Assembly (NCBI RefSeq): GCF_041154455.1
Contig: NZ_AP028664.1
Location: forward strand, 1,985,001 to 2,049,000
Length of the DNA: 64,000 bases
Direction of reading: 5' to 3'
Source of the DNA: Variovorax sp. V213
GTDB taxonomy: Bacteria > Pseudomonadota > Gammaproteobacteria > Burkholderiales > Burkholderiaceae_C
In this document: positions 33,142 to 42,290 of the stretch, piece after piece
How the letters are laid out: each line of letters opens with the position of its first letter
Numbering within the stretch: position 1 is the stretch's first letter
The notes under the pieces: model-generated
Seen by the model: only the letters and a program-made list of their open reading frames with translations
Told to the model about the DNA's origin: nothing
The model's database searches: none
Made by a program: the position numbers and the translations under genes

Positions 33142-34518
33142 ATGAGTCTGCGCATCTACAACACGCTCTCGCGTGAACTGGAGGAATTCTCCCCATTGCA
33201 AGCCGGCAAGGTGCGCATGTACGTTTGCGGCATGACGGTCTACGACCTCTGCCATCTGGGCCACGCCCGCTCCATGATTGCGTTCGATCTCGTGCAGCGC
33301 TGGCTCAAGGCCAGCGGGTACGGCGTGACCTATGTGCGCAACATCACCGACATCGACGACAAGATCATCCGCCGCGCCGTCGAGAACGGCGAGACGATCC
33401 GCTCGCTCACCGACCGCATGATCGACGCGCTGCACGAAGACGCCGATGCGCTCGGCATCGAGCGCCCCACGCATGAACCCCGCGCCACCGACTACATCCC
33501 GCAGATGCTGTCGATGATCGGCACGCTCGAGAAGAAGGGCCTGGCCTATCGCTCGGACAACGGCGACGTGAACTACGCAATTCGCAAGTTTCCGGGCTAC
33601 GGCAAGCTCAGCGGCAAGTCCATCGACGAGCTGCACGCGGGCGAACGCGTGGCTGTGCTCGATGGCAAGGACGACCCGCTCGACCCCGTGCTCTGGAAGA
33701 GCGCCAAGGCCAGCGAGCCCGATGAAGTGAAGTGGGCCAGCGAATTCGGCCCTGGCCGTCCAGGCTGGCACATCGAATGCTCGGCCATGGCCTGCGAACT
33801 GCTCGGCGAAACGCTCGACATCCACGGCGGCGGTGAAGACCTGCAGTTCCCGCATCACGAGAACGAGATTGCGCAGAGCGAGGGTGCCACCGGCAAGCCG
33901 CTGGCCAACTACTGGATGCACAACGGCTTCATCGTGACCGACAACGAGAAGATGTCCAAGAGCCTTGGCAACTTCTTCCTGATCCGCGATGTGCTCAAGA
34001 AGTACGACGCCGAGACCATTCGCTTTTTCGTGGTGCGGGCGCACTATCGCCGTCCGCTCAACTACAGCGACGTGCACCTGGACGATGCCCGCAATTCGCT
34101 CAAGCGGCTCTATACGGCGCTCGACCTCGTCGCGCCGGAGGACGTGGTCGTCGACTGGAGCGATCCCTATGCGGCGCGCTTCAAGGCCGCAATGGACGAA
34201 GACTTTGCTACGCCCGAGGCGGTTGCGGTGCTGTTCGACCTGGCGGGCGAGGTGAACCGCACGCAATCGCCCGCGCAAGCCGGGCTGCTGAAGGCGTTGG
34301 GCGGCTGCCTCAACATTCTGCAGAGCGATCCGACGAGCTTCCTGCGCGCGGGCGCGACGCTGGACGAGGCCACCATCCGGGCGCAGATCGACGCGCGCGC
34401 GGCCGCCAAGGCCGCGAAGAACTTCGCCGAGGCCGACCGCATCCGCAACGAACTTCTCGCGCAGGGCATTGTGCTCAAGGATTCGCCCACGGGCACGACC
34501 TGGGCCGCCGCGCAGTGA
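33142..34518 (+). CDS. cysS: Cysteinyl-tRNA synthetase
   Basis: A 458-residue class Ia aminoacyl-tRNA synthetase charging tRNA-Cys. Motifs: VCGMTVYDLCHLGHARS with the zinc cysteine and HIGH-type sequence HLGH (near residue 35), GWHIECSAMAC zinc ligands (near 210), and KMSKSLGNF (near 270). Its stop overlaps the next gene's GTG start (GTGA). First gene of the cysS-glycosylase-accA-tilS-lysC run. Confidence 0.97.
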   Translation: MSLRIYNTLSRELEEFSPLQAGKVRMYVCGMTVYDLCHLGHARSMIAFDLVQRWLKASGYGVTYVRNITDIDDKIIRRAVENGETIRSLTDRMIDALHEDADALGIERPTHEPRATDYIPQMLSMIGTLEKKGLAYRSDNGDVNYAIRKFPGYGKLSGKSIDELHAGERVAVLDGKDDPLDPVLWKSAKASEPDEVKWASEFGPGRPGWHIECSAMACELLGETLDIHGGGEDLQFPHHENEIAQSEGATGKPLANYWMHNGFIVTDNEKMSKSLGNFFLIRDVLKKYDAETIRFFVVRAHYRRPLNYSDVHLDDARNSLKRLYTALDLVAPEDVVVDWSDPYAARFKAAMDEDFATPEAVAVLFDLAGEVNRTQSPAQAGLLKALGGCLNILQSDPTSFLRAGATLDEATIRAQIDARAAAKAAKNFAEADRIRNELLAQGIVLKDSPTGTTWAAAQ

Positions 34519-35186
34519 ACGGAACGACCAACCCCATGCCCGCTTCCAAGAATCCGACGGTAAAGATCTACACGCCGGACTATTGGGAAGAGGCCTGCAA
34601 GCACCTGGCCAAGAAGGATCGGGTGATGAAGCGGTTGATTCCGAAGTTCGGAGATGCCTGCCTCGAATCGCGCGGCGACGCGTTCACCACGCTCGCGCGA
34701 AGCATCGTGGGCCAGCAGATTTCGGTGAAAGCCGCGCAAACGGTCTGGGACAAGTTCGCGGTGTTGCCGCGCAAACTGACGCCGGCCAACGTGCTCAAGC
34801 TCAAGGTCGACGACATGCGCGGGGCAGGGCTGTCGGCCCGCAAGGTCGAGTACCTGGTCGACCTGGCCATCCATTTCGATTCCGGCGCGGTGCATGTCGA
34901 CGCCTGGAAGGACATGGCCGACGAGCTCATCGTCGATGAACTGGTTGCCATCCGCGGCATCGGCCGCTGGACGGCCGAAATGTTCCTCATCTTCCACCTG
35001 ATGCGCCCCAATGTGCTGCCGGTCGACGACCTCGGGCTGCTCAACGGCATCAGCGTCAACTATTTTTCGGGCGATCCGGTGAGCCGAAGCGATGCCCGCG
35101 ACGTTGCCGTGGCCTGGGCGCCGTATTGCAGCGTGGCGACTTGGTATATTTGGCGATCGCTCGACCCGGTACCGGTCGCATATTGA
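34515..35186 (+). CDS. DNA-3-methyladenine glycosylase, HhH-GPD family
   Basis: A 223-residue base-excision-repair glycosylase removing alkylated purines. The helix-hairpin-helix motif is at LVAIRGIGRWTAEMFLIF (near residue 145), followed by the catalytic aspartate in LPVDDLGLLNG (near 170). The GTG at 34515 overlaps the cysS stop; ATG at 34536 (MPASKNPTV) is an equally possible start. It lacks the N-terminal domain of E. coli AlkA, so it is the short type. Confidence 0.9.
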   Translation: MNGTTNPMPASKNPTVKIYTPDYWEEACKHLAKKDRVMKRLIPKFGDACLESRGDAFTTLARSIVGQQISVKAAQTVWDKFAVLPRKLTPANVLKLKVDDMRGAGLSARKVEYLVDLAIHFDSGAVHVDAWKDMADELIVDELVAIRGIGRWTAEMFLIFHLMRPNVLPVDDLGLLNGISVNYFSGDPVSRSDARDVAVAWAPYCSVATWYIWRSLDPVPVAY

Positions 35187-35202
35187 ACAACAGGAGAAGA
35201 CG

Positions 35203-36183
35203 TTGGCGAAACGAACCTTCCTCGACTTCGAGCAGCCCATTGCTGAACTCGAATCCAAGATCGAAGAACTGCGCTATGTGCAGACCGAATCGGCGGTCGA
35301 CATCTCGGAGGAAATCGACCAGCTCGGCAAGAAAAGCCAGCAGCTCACCAAGGACATCTACAGCGACCTGACGCCCTGGCAGATCACCAAGATCGCCCGG
35401 CATCCGGAGCGCCCCTACACGCTCGACTACGTCAACGAGATCTTCACCGACTTCGTCGAACTGCACGGCGACCGGCACTTTGCCGACGACCTCTCGATCG
35501 TGGGTGGCCTCGCGCGCTTCAACGGCACGCCCTGCATGGTGCTTGGCCATCAGAAGGGCCGCGACACCCGGGAGCGCACCGCACGCAACTTCGGCATGAG
35601 CAAGCCCGAGGGCTACCGCAAGGCCCTGCGCCTCATGAAGACGGCCGAAAAGTTCAAGCTGCCGGTCTTCACCTTCGTCGATACGCCCGGCGCCTACCCG
35701 GGCATCGATGCCGAGGAGCGCGGCCAGTCCGAAGCCATCGGCCGCAACATCTTCGAGATGGCGCAGCTCGAAGTGCCGATCATCGTCACCATCATCGGGG
35801 AGGGCGGCTCCGGCGGCGCGCTGGCCATCTCGGTGGGCGACCAGCTCGTGATGCTGCAGTACTCCATCTACTCGGTAATCAGCCCCGAAGGCTGCGCTTC
35901 CATTCTCTGGAAGACCAGCGACAAGGCGCAGGAAGCGGCCGATGCCCTCGGCATCACGGCGCACCGCCTCAAGGCCCTGGGGCTGGTCGACAAGATCGTC
36001 AATGAGCCGGTTGGCGGCGCGCACCGCGACCATCGCCAGATGGCCGCTTTCCTCAAGCGCGCGCTCAACGATGCATTCCGCCAGGTCAGCGACCTGAAGC
36101 CGAAGGAACTGCTCGATCGCCGCTATGAGCGCCTGCAGAGCTACGGCCGCTTCAACGACACCAAGGCCGACACCGGCAGATAA
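35203..36183 (+). CDS. accA: Acetyl-CoA carboxylase carboxyltransferase, alpha subunit
   Basis: A 326-residue subunit that, with AccD, transfers the carboxyl group from biotin to acetyl-CoA, making malonyl-CoA. Motifs include the N-terminal helix FLDFEQPIAELESKIEEL, VGGLARFNGTPCMVLGHQKG, FVDTPGAYPGIDAEERGQSE and the oxyanion region GEGGSGGALAI. The start is TTG at 35203, with CAGGAG seven bases upstream and the family N-terminus AKRTFLDFE. An upstream ATG in the same frame overlaps the glycosylase gene. Confidence 0.95.
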   Translation: MAKRTFLDFEQPIAELESKIEELRYVQTESAVDISEEIDQLGKKSQQLTKDIYSDLTPWQITKIARHPERPYTLDYVNEIFTDFVELHGDRHFADDLSIVGGLARFNGTPCMVLGHQKGRDTRERTARNFGMSKPEGYRKALRLMKTAEKFKLPVFTFVDTPGAYPGIDAEERGQSEAIGRNIFEMAQLEVPIIVTIIGEGGSGGALAISVGDQLVMLQYSIYSVISPEGCASILWKTSDKAQEAADALGITAHRLKALGLVDKIVNEPVGGAHRDHRQMAAFLKRALNDAFRQVSDLKPKELLDRRYERLQSYGRFNDTKADTGR

Positions 36184-36194
36184 GCAAGCGTCCC

Positions 36195-37172
36195 ATGAAC
36201 GAAGCCTTCGAACGCGCGATGGCCGCGTTCGAGCCGGCGCATCTGCCGCTGGCGGTGGGCTTCAGCGGCGGCGCGGATTCCACGGCCTTGCTGGCCGCGT
36301 GCGCGTCGGCCTGGCCCGGGCAGGTCATCGCCTTTCACGTGCACCACGGCCTGCAGGCCGCAGCCGACGATTTCGAACGGCACTGCGCCGCGGTGTGCGA
36401 GCGCCTCGGCGTGCCGCTGGTGGTGCACCGTGTCGATGCCCGGCATGCGCAGGGCGACAGCCCTGAAGATGCGGCCCGGCGCGCCCGATACGAAGCTTTT
36501 GCGGCAATGGCCCGCACCGGTGAACCTGTCGGTGCTATCAAATCCATAGCCTTGGGGCACCACGCGGACGACCAGGTCGAAACGCTCTTGCTGGCTTTGT
36601 CCCGGGGTGCCGGGCTCCCGGGCTTGGCCGCGATGCCCACCCATGCGCAGCGCCACGGGCTCGACATCTATCGGCCGCTGCTGGCCGTCCCCGGCGCGGA
36701 CATCCGGGCTTGGCTCGAAGGCCTCGATTTGCCATGGATCGAGGACCCGACCAACGAGAACGAGCGCTACACGCGCAACCGGATCCGCGCGGTGCTGCTG
36801 CCCGCGCTGGCGCAGGCTTTTCCGCAATTCCGCGCCACCTTTGCCCGCAGCATCGGCCATGCGGCGCAGGCGCAGCAGTTGCTGAATGAACTCGCGGCAC
36901 AGGACCTGGCCGCGGTGGGAGACCCGCCCCGCATCGCCGGACTGCAGGCGCTTTCACGCGCGCGGCAGGCCAACGTGCTGCGGCACTGGCTGATGCAGGC
37001 ACACGGCTGTGCGCCCAGCGCGGCGCAGCTGGACCAGCTGCTGGGTCAGGTTCATGCCTGCACCACCCGCGGCCATCGCATCCACCTGAAGGTGGCCGGC
37101 GGTTTCATCGAGCGCAGGGGCGATTTTCTGCATTGGTACAATTCCGGGCCCTCGCCCAAGGCTTCGCGCTGA
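36195..37172 (+). CDS. tilS: tRNA(Ile)-lysidine synthetase
   Basis: A 325-residue enzyme that attaches lysine to C34 of the CAU-anticodon tRNA-Ile, changing both its codon and its charging identity. The N-type ATP pyrophosphatase P-loop is VGFSGGADSTALLAA (near residue 20), and LGHHADDQVETLLLALSRG (near 120) is conserved. At 325 residues it is shorter than E. coli TilS (about 430), with a reduced C-terminal region. It starts 11 bases after accA. Confidence 0.93.
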   Translation: MNEAFERAMAAFEPAHLPLAVGFSGGADSTALLAACASAWPGQVIAFHVHHGLQAAADDFERHCAAVCERLGVPLVVHRVDARHAQGDSPEDAARRARYEAFAAMARTGEPVGAIKSIALGHHADDQVETLLLALSRGAGLPGLAAMPTHAQRHGLDIYRPLLAVPGADIRAWLEGLDLPWIEDPTNENERYTRNRIRAVLLPALAQAFPQFRATFARSIGHAAQAQQLLNELAAQDLAAVGDPPRIAGLQALSRARQANVLRHWLMQAHGCAPSAAQLDQLLGQVHACTTRGHRIHLKVAGGFIERRGDFLHWYNSGPSPKASR

Positions 37173-37239
37173 CGGCTTGCAGGGCGCCGCGCTTGCACTC
37201 CGGAGTGGAGCGGCCCTTTCTTTTTCTCTGAATTCACCC

Positions 37240-38508
37240 ATGGCATTGATCGTTCACAAATACGGCGGTACGTCGATGGGCTCGACCGAGCGCATCAAGA
37301 ATGTCGCCAAGCGCGTCGCCAAATGGGCACGCGCCGGCCACCAGATGATCGTGGTCCCGAGCGCAATGAGCGGCGAAACCAATCGCCTGCTTGGCCTGGC
37401 CAAGGAGCTTGCGCCGAGCAAACCCAGCGAGGCGCATGGTCGCGAACTCGACATGCTTGCCTCGACCGGCGAGCAGGCTTCGTCGGCGCTGCTGGCCATT
37501 GCCCTCCAGGCCGAAGGCATGGAAGCCGTGAGCTATGCCGGCTGGCAGGTGTCGGTGCGCACCGACAACTCCTACACCAAGGCCCGCATCGAGAGCATCG
37601 ACGACGAGCGCGTGCGCGCCGACCTCGACGCCGGCAAGGTCGTCGTCATCACCGGTTTCCAGGGTGTGGACGATGACGGCAACATCACCACGCTGGGCCG
37701 TGGCGGCAGCGACACCTCCGCCGTGGCCATTGCCGCCGCCATGAAGGCGCACGAGTGCCTGATCTACACCGACGTCGATGGCGTCTACACCACCGACCCG
37801 CGCGTGGAGCCCGACGCGCGCCGCCTCTCGACCGTGAGCTTCGAAGAGATGCTCGAAATGGCGAGCCTGGGCTCCAAGGTGCTGCAAATCCGCTCGGTCG
37901 AATTCGCCGGCAAGTACAAGGTGCCGCTGCGCGTGCTCTCGAGCTTCACGCCGTGGGACATCGACATCAATGAAGAGGCCAAGTCCGGCACGCTGATCAC
38001 TTTCGAGGAAGACGAAAACATGGAACAAGCCGTCGTATCCGGCATCGCTTTCAACCGCGACGAGGCCAAGATCTCGGTGCTCGGCGTGCCCGACAAGCCG
38101 GGCATCGCGTATCACATCCTCGGTGCCGTGGCGGACGCCAACATCGAAGTCGATGTGATCATCCAGAACCTCAGCAAGGACGGCCGCACCGACTTCAGCT
38201 TTACCGTGCATCGCAACGAGTACGCGAAGACCGTCGACCTGCTGCAGTCGAAGGTCATGCCCTCGCTGGGCGCGACCGAGATCGTGGGCGATACCAAGAT
38301 CTGCAAGGTCAGCATCGTCGGCATCGGCATGCGCAGCCACGTCGGCGTGGCCAGCAAGATGTTCCGCGTGCTGAGCGAAGAGGGCATCAACATCCAGATG
38401 ATTTCGACCAGCGAGATCAAGACCTCGGTCGTGATCGACGAAAAATATATGGAATTGGCCGTGCGCGCGTTGCACAAAGCCTTCGATCTGGATCAACCGG
38501 CCGCCTGA
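37240..38508 (+). CDS. lysC: Aspartate kinase
   Basis: A 422-residue enzyme phosphorylating aspartate, the first step toward lysine, threonine and methionine. The kinase motif VHKYGGTSM opens the protein, RGGSDTSAVAIA follows near 150, and two ACT regulatory domains lie at ~265-420 (VLGVPDKPGIAYHIL, then VGIGMRSHVGVASKMF). Start at MALIVHKYGG. An internal ATG at 38020 (residue 261), preceded by GAGGAAG eight bases away, could start a separate regulatory subunit as in Bacillus and Corynebacterium LysC. Confidence 0.96.
   Translation: MALIVHKYGGTSMGSTERIKNVAKRVAKWARAGHQMIVVPSAMSGETNRLLGLAKELAPSKPSEAHGRELDMLASTGEQASSALLAIALQAEGMEAVSYAGWQVSVRTDNSYTKARIESIDDERVRADLDAGKVVVITGFQGVDDDGNITTLGRGGSDTSAVAIAAAMKAHECLIYTDVDGVYTTDPRVEPDARRLSTVSFEEMLEMASLGSKVLQIRSVEFAGKYKVPLRVLSSFTPWDIDINEEAKSGTLITFEEDENMEQAVVSGIAFNRDEAKISVLGVPDKPGIAYHILGAVADANIEVDVIIQNLSKDGRTDFSFTVHRNEYAKTVDLLQSKVMPSLGATEIVGDTKICKVSIVGIGMRSHVGVASKMFRVLSEEGINIQMISTSEIKTSVVIDEKYMELAVRALHKAFDLDQPAA
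38005..38022 (+). promoter_or_regulatory. Candidate internal ribosome-binding site and start inside lysC
   Basis: GAGGAAG (38005-38011), 8-base spacer, ATG (38020-38022) in frame. The product would begin MEQAVVSGIAFNRDEAK and contain both ACT domains (~162 residues). This is the same place where known alpha2beta2 aspartate kinases start their beta subunit. Confidence 0.5.
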
Positions 38509-38514
38509 CGGTGG

Positions 38515-38520
38515 CATAAT
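38515..38520 (+). promoter_or_regulatory. Possible -10 element of the tRNA-Ser gene
   Basis: CATAAT lies 14 bases before the tRNA 5' end, which fits a -10 box with a short leader. The -35 region (around 38492-38497) is not recognisable. Confidence 0.35.
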
Positions 38521-38534
38521 CTCGGCTTCTTTCA

Positions 38535-38627
38535 GGAACTGTGACCGAGTGGCCGAAGGTGCTCCCCTGCTAAGGGAGTATGGGGTGTAGAGCCTCATCG
38601 AGGGTTCGAATCCCTCCGGTTCCGCCA
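38535..38627 (+). tRNA. tRNA-Ser (anticodon GCT)
   Basis: A 93-base class II tRNA. Acceptor stem GGAACTG pairs with CGGTTCC (one T-G pair); discriminator G and genomically encoded CCA end at 38627. The anticodon stem CTCCC/GGGAG carries loop CTGCTAA with anticodon GCT at 38569-38571, reading AGC/AGU serine codons. The long variable arm and T-loop GGTTCGAATCC are present. It follows lysC by 26 bases. Confidence 0.97.
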
Positions 38628-38650
38628 AGCCAAGCGTTTTCAACGCTTTA

Positions 38651-38674
38651 AAACGCCCCGCAAGGGGCGTTTTT
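38651..38674 (+). terminator. Intrinsic terminator after tRNA-Ser
   Basis: A 9-bp stem AAACGCCCC GCAA GGGGCGTTT followed by TT. A second, weaker copy of the hairpin (CGCCCCGCAAGGGCG) follows at 38681-38695 and abuts the convergent ABC transporter stop. Confidence 0.85.
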
Positions 38675-38699
38675 CATTGACGCCCCGCAAGGGCGGTTT

Positions 38700-40508
38700 T
38701 CATTGCGGAACCTCCTCCTCGCTGGGAGCGGCCATCCGCTGCAGCAGCGGATGGCGCTTCAGAACCGCGTCGCGCGGCCCGGCGTCGAGCACCCTGCCGG
38801 CTTCCATCACCACCACAGTGTCGAAGCGGTCGAGCAGGCTCAGGCGATGGATAGACGCGATCACGCAGGCGCGCGGGAAGGCATTGGCAATCCGCTCCAG
38901 CACACGTGCCTCGGTGCCGGCGTCCAGCGCGCTCGTGGGCTCGTCGAGCAGCAGTAACGAACTGCCCTGCGCCGCAAGAACGCCGCGCGCCAGGCAAAGG
39001 CGCTGGCGCTGCCCGCCCGACAGATTGAAGCCGCGCTCGGACACGGGGGTTTCCAGATCGCCATTCGTGGCCCTGAGCACTTCGTCGAATGCGCTTACGT
39101 GCAACGCCGCGTGCAGAGCTTCGTCGGCGAGCGGCTGTCCGAATGAAAGGTTTTCGCGCACGGTGGCTTCGAACACTTCGGTTTCCTGCGGGATCAACGT
39201 GCCAATGCGGCGCAGCCGCGCCCAGTCTGCAGGTTGGCCGTCGATGGCGAGCGTGCCTCCGTGCGGCGCATACAGGCCCGCAAGGATGCGCAACAGCGTG
39301 CTCTTGCCGCCGCCGCTCGCGCCGACAAGCGCGATGCGTTCGCCGCGGCGCAGCGTCAGCGCCACGGCCTTGAGTCCACCGGGCTCCGGCTCGCCGTCGG
39401 ACGGCGCTGCCGCGCCGCGCGGGGCGTAGTTCCATTGCAAGGCGTCGACCTCCAGGGTCTTCCATGCAGCCTCGGGATCGATACGCTCATGCTCGGGCAC
39501 CCGGTCGGGCGGGGTTTCCCCCGCGTTGCCCGTGGGCGCCTGCCAGATCGGCTCGGCACTGCTGTAGTCGGTATGCATGCGCGCGAAGAACGAAAAATTG
39601 GCCGCGACCGACGTCACCACGCCGGCGGCCTGCTGCGCGTACTGGTAGATCATGAACACCGCGCCCAGCATCACGGCCTGTCCCGGCGTGCGCGCCTGCC
39701 AGACATAGATCACCACCAGCCCCCAGGTCAGTGCCAGGCCCATCAGATCGACCGCGAACCACTTGCCCTCGTTGAGAACGACCGTGCGCTTGAGCGGCTT
39801 CGAAATGGCGGCCATGCGGCGGCGCAGCAGCAGCCGCGAGGCACCCTGCAGGCGCAGGCCGATCACCGTCGAGGCGTTGCCCAGAAAGTCGAGCAGGGCC
39901 GCCACATAGCGGCGGTCGGCGTCGTTCTCGGCGCGGGCCAGGCGCATCAGCGCCTTGTCGATCTGCACGATGACGATGGCGATGAGTACATAGCCTGCCA
40001 GGGCCGTGAGGCCGCTGCTGCGCGACAACAGCGCCAGCGCGAACAGCGGCCCGACGAAGTTGACGGCGTTCGTGAGCCAGATGAACTGATTCTGCGCAAA
40101 GTCCGACAGCGCCCGGCTGGCCTGGTGCACGCGGTGCTGCAGTTCGCCCGAATGGTGGCTGTCGTGCCACACCAGCGGCGCTGCGGCAAGGCGGGCATAA
40201 AGCCGGTCGGCGAGCGCCTCGCGCACCTTCACGCCCACGTTGCGCTCGAAGATGCGGCCGGGGCCGTGCAAGGCCCACGCGCCGATGTACACGCCTGCCA
40301 GCGTGGCGATCCAGCGGCCGGCGGCGCCGAAGTCGTTGCGCTGCAGCGCGTTGATGGCCTGGCCCGCCAGGTAGGGCAGGGCCAGCCGGATCAGCTGGGA
40401 TGCGCCGAGCAGTGCCGTAGCCCCCAGCAGTTGCCCGCGGGCGCCGGCCGCAAAGTGCCAAAGGGCTGAATAGAGTTCGCGGATCGCGTTGCCGGGGTTC
40501 GTGTTCAT
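38700..40508 (-). CDS. ABC transporter, fused permease and ATPase (exporter type)
   Basis: A 602-residue half-transporter. The N-terminal ABC-type transmembrane domain (~20-310) has about six hydrophobic helices, e.g. TALAGYVLIAIVIVQI and FAVDLMGLALTWGLVVIYVW. The C-terminal ATPase has Walker A VGASGGGKST (near 415), signature LSGGQRQRLCLARG (near 505) and Walker B SLLLLDEPTSALD (near 530), with the H-loop SIHRLS. It is expected to work as a homodimer exporting a lipid, peptide or drug; the substrate cannot be inferred. It stands alone. ATG 40508 is preferred over an upstream frame; AAGGAG is a somewhat distant 14 bases upstream. Confidence 0.88.
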   Translation of the reverse strand: MNTNPGNAIRELYSALWHFAAGARGQLLGATALLGASQLIRLALPYLAGQAINALQRNDFGAAGRWIATLAGVYIGAWALHGPGRIFERNVGVKVREALADRLYARLAAAPLVWHDSHHSGELQHRVHQASRALSDFAQNQFIWLTNAVNFVGPLFALALLSRSSGLTALAGYVLIAIVIVQIDKALMRLARAENDADRRYVAALLDFLGNASTVIGLRLQGASRLLLRRRMAAISKPLKRTVVLNEGKWFAVDLMGLALTWGLVVIYVWQARTPGQAVMLGAVFMIYQYAQQAAGVVTSVAANFSFFARMHTDYSSAEPIWQAPTGNAGETPPDRVPEHERIDPEAAWKTLEVDALQWNYAPRGAAAPSDGEPEPGGLKAVALTLRRGERIALVGASGGGKSTLLRILAGLYAPHGGTLAIDGQPADWARLRRIGTLIPQETEVFEATVRENLSFGQPLADEALHAALHVSAFDEVLRATNGDLETPVSERGFNLSGGQRQRLCLARGVLAAQGSSLLLLDEPTSALDAGTEARVLERIANAFPRACVIASIHRLSLLDRFDTVVVMEAGRVLDAGPRDAVLKRHPLLQRMAAPSEEEVPQ

Positions 40509-40734
40509 GCAGTGGTGGGGCCGCTCCTTGTTACTGGAAACCGGCGGCGCGTGTGGGGGGATCGTTGCATGAAAAAAGGCAGCGTTGCCACGAGTCCCGC
40601 GGTAATCCCGGAGCCTGAAGCCGAAAGCATTCAAAGGGCCGGCCGTCGCGGCTTTGCGACAAAATTGGCGCAAAAGTAACCATGTGTATGGTTAAATCGG
40701 CGGAAATATCGCGAAAGAGGACGAGGGAAATTCC

Positions 40735-41403
40735 ATGAAGCTGCTGCTGAGCATCGTGTGCGCCGTTGTTGCATTGGCCGGGTGCGTCAGCACGCCGCCG
40801 ACTCCGACGCAGCCAGGAACAGGATCGGGGCTGTCCTATGTGCCCATGGTGGCCATGGAGGGTGTCGACAAGGCTCGCTACGACAGCGACGTGGCCGATT
40901 GCCGCACTGCGGCGATGCGGATCACCGCGCGTAGCGAGTCCGGCGACGCCATGTGGCTGGCATTGGGCCTGGGCCTGATCACGGTGCACGGGCAGGGCAT
41001 CGTCGCCGCGGCTTCGTACACGGGTATTTCGGCGGCGGCGATCGACATGTCCTACCGGCCGGATGCCAGCCTGATTGCCGAGCATCAGCAGATCGCGCTG
41101 GTGCACTGCATGGCCAAGCGCGGCTACCGCAATCTCGACCCCAACGTGCGCGACACGTTCTACGGCCATGCCTTCAACCCCGAGATCGTGCTGGCGCCGC
41201 GCAGGACGGGCGTTGACACCTACAACGCCGAAATTCTTGCCAAGGCCGGCCAATGCAGCATTCAGCCGCGGGCTGAACTGACGGCCAAGGGCCCGGGCTA
41301 CGAGTCTTACAGCGTGCCGTGTTCGAACGGCGCCACGTGGGCCGTGCGCTGCGAGTTCGGCAAGTGCCGCGTGCTGGGCCAAGCGGCCGTCCGCCGCTCC
41401 TGA
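40735..41403 (+). CDS. Predicted outer-membrane or periplasmic lipoprotein of unknown function
   Basis: A 222-residue protein with a lipoprotein signal MKLLLSIVCAVVALAGC, lipobox LAGC with acylated Cys17, followed by a Pro/Thr/Gly linker. The body has a Gly/Ala-rich hydrophobic stretch (~80-105; LALGLGLITVHGQGIVAAAS) and several cysteines near the C-terminus (VPCSNG, RCEFGKC) that could form disulfides. The domain is not recognised. The 226-base region upstream to the divergent ABC transporter contains no further gene. Convergent with the PPK2 gene. Confidence 0.75.
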   Translation: MKLLLSIVCAVVALAGCVSTPPTPTQPGTGSGLSYVPMVAMEGVDKARYDSDVADCRTAAMRITARSESGDAMWLALGLGLITVHGQGIVAAASYTGISAAAIDMSYRPDASLIAEHQQIALVHCMAKRGYRNLDPNVRDTFYGHAFNPEIVLAPRRTGVDTYNAEILAKAGQCSIQPRAELTAKGPGYESYSVPCSNGATWAVRCEFGKCRVLGQAAVRRS

Positions 41404-41445
41404 CGCTCGCCCATGCCGGCGCGGCAACCGCCAGCGCTCGCCTGA

Positions 41446-42252
41446 TCACTTGATGATCATGCCTTTGAGCGCGGGGTCGGCGGCGGGCGCCTTCAACTTC
41501 ATCTGCCGCAAGGCTTTCATGAGCAGCTGCGCGATCATGAGATTGCGGTGCCGCTTGTGGTTGGCGGGTATCACATACCAGGGCGCGTGGTCCGTCGAGG
41601 TGGCGCGCAGCGCCCTGTCGTAGGCCTGCTGGTAGGCGTTCCACTTGGTGCGCACCTCGAGGTCGCCCAGATCGAACTTCCATTCCTTGCCGGGCGTGTC
41701 GATGCGCGCCTGCAGGCGTTCGCGCTGTTCGTTCTTGTCGATGTGCAGCATGCACTTGACGATCACCGTGCCGGTTTCGGCGAGCAGACGCTCGAAATCG
41801 TTGATCTGCGCGTAGCGCCGCTGGGTCTCGGCCTTGTCGATCCAGCCTTCGACCACGGGCACCAGCACGTCTTCATAGTGGCTGCGGTTCCACACCGCGA
41901 TTTCACCGCTGCGCGGCACGACCGCATGACAGCGCCAGAGGTAGTCGTGCGCGCGCTCGTCGTCGCTGGGCGCCTTGAAGGCCGTGACGCGCACGCCCAT
42001 CGGCGAGGTGCGCGAAAAGACCCAGCGTATGGTGCCGTCCTTGCCGCTGGTGTCCATGCCCTGCAGCACCAGCAGGACCTTGCGGCGGCCTTCGGCATGC
42101 AGCAGATCCTGCATTTCGTCGAGCTCGACCGCGAGGGCGTCGATCTCGGCGACCTGCGCGGCCGTGTTTCCCTCGAGAAAGGGGGTTTCGGCGGGGCTCA
42201 CCTGCGAGAGTTTGAACTTGCTGCCGACGCGGTATTTCTTGAGGTTGGCCAT
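41446..42252 (-). CDS. Polyphosphate kinase 2 family protein
   Basis: A 268-residue PPK2-family enzyme that transfers phosphate between polyphosphate and nucleotides. Walker A LQGMDTSGKDGT (near residue 65) is followed by RTSPMGVRV, AVWNRSHYEDVLVPVV (near 120, Walker B region) and the lid region RTKWNAYQQAYDRAL. The DTSGKDG form and length suit the single-domain PPK2 type that phosphorylates AMP and/or ADP, but class assignment would need alignment. No operon partner; 38 bases after the S4-domain gene. Confidence 0.88.
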   Translation of the reverse strand: MANLKKYRVGSKFKLSQVSPAETPFLEGNTAAQVAEIDALAVELDEMQDLLHAEGRRKVLLVLQGMDTSGKDGTIRWVFSRTSPMGVRVTAFKAPSDDERAHDYLWRCHAVVPRSGEIAVWNRSHYEDVLVPVVEGWIDKAETQRRYAQINDFERLLAETGTVIVKCMLHIDKNEQRERLQARIDTPGKEWKFDLGDLEVRTKWNAYQQAYDRALRATSTDHAPWYVIPANHKRHRNLMIAQLLMKALRQMKLKAPAADPALKGMIIK

Positions 42253-42290
42253 GAACCCGGGCTCCGTGCAAAGACACGCAGCGTACGCGA

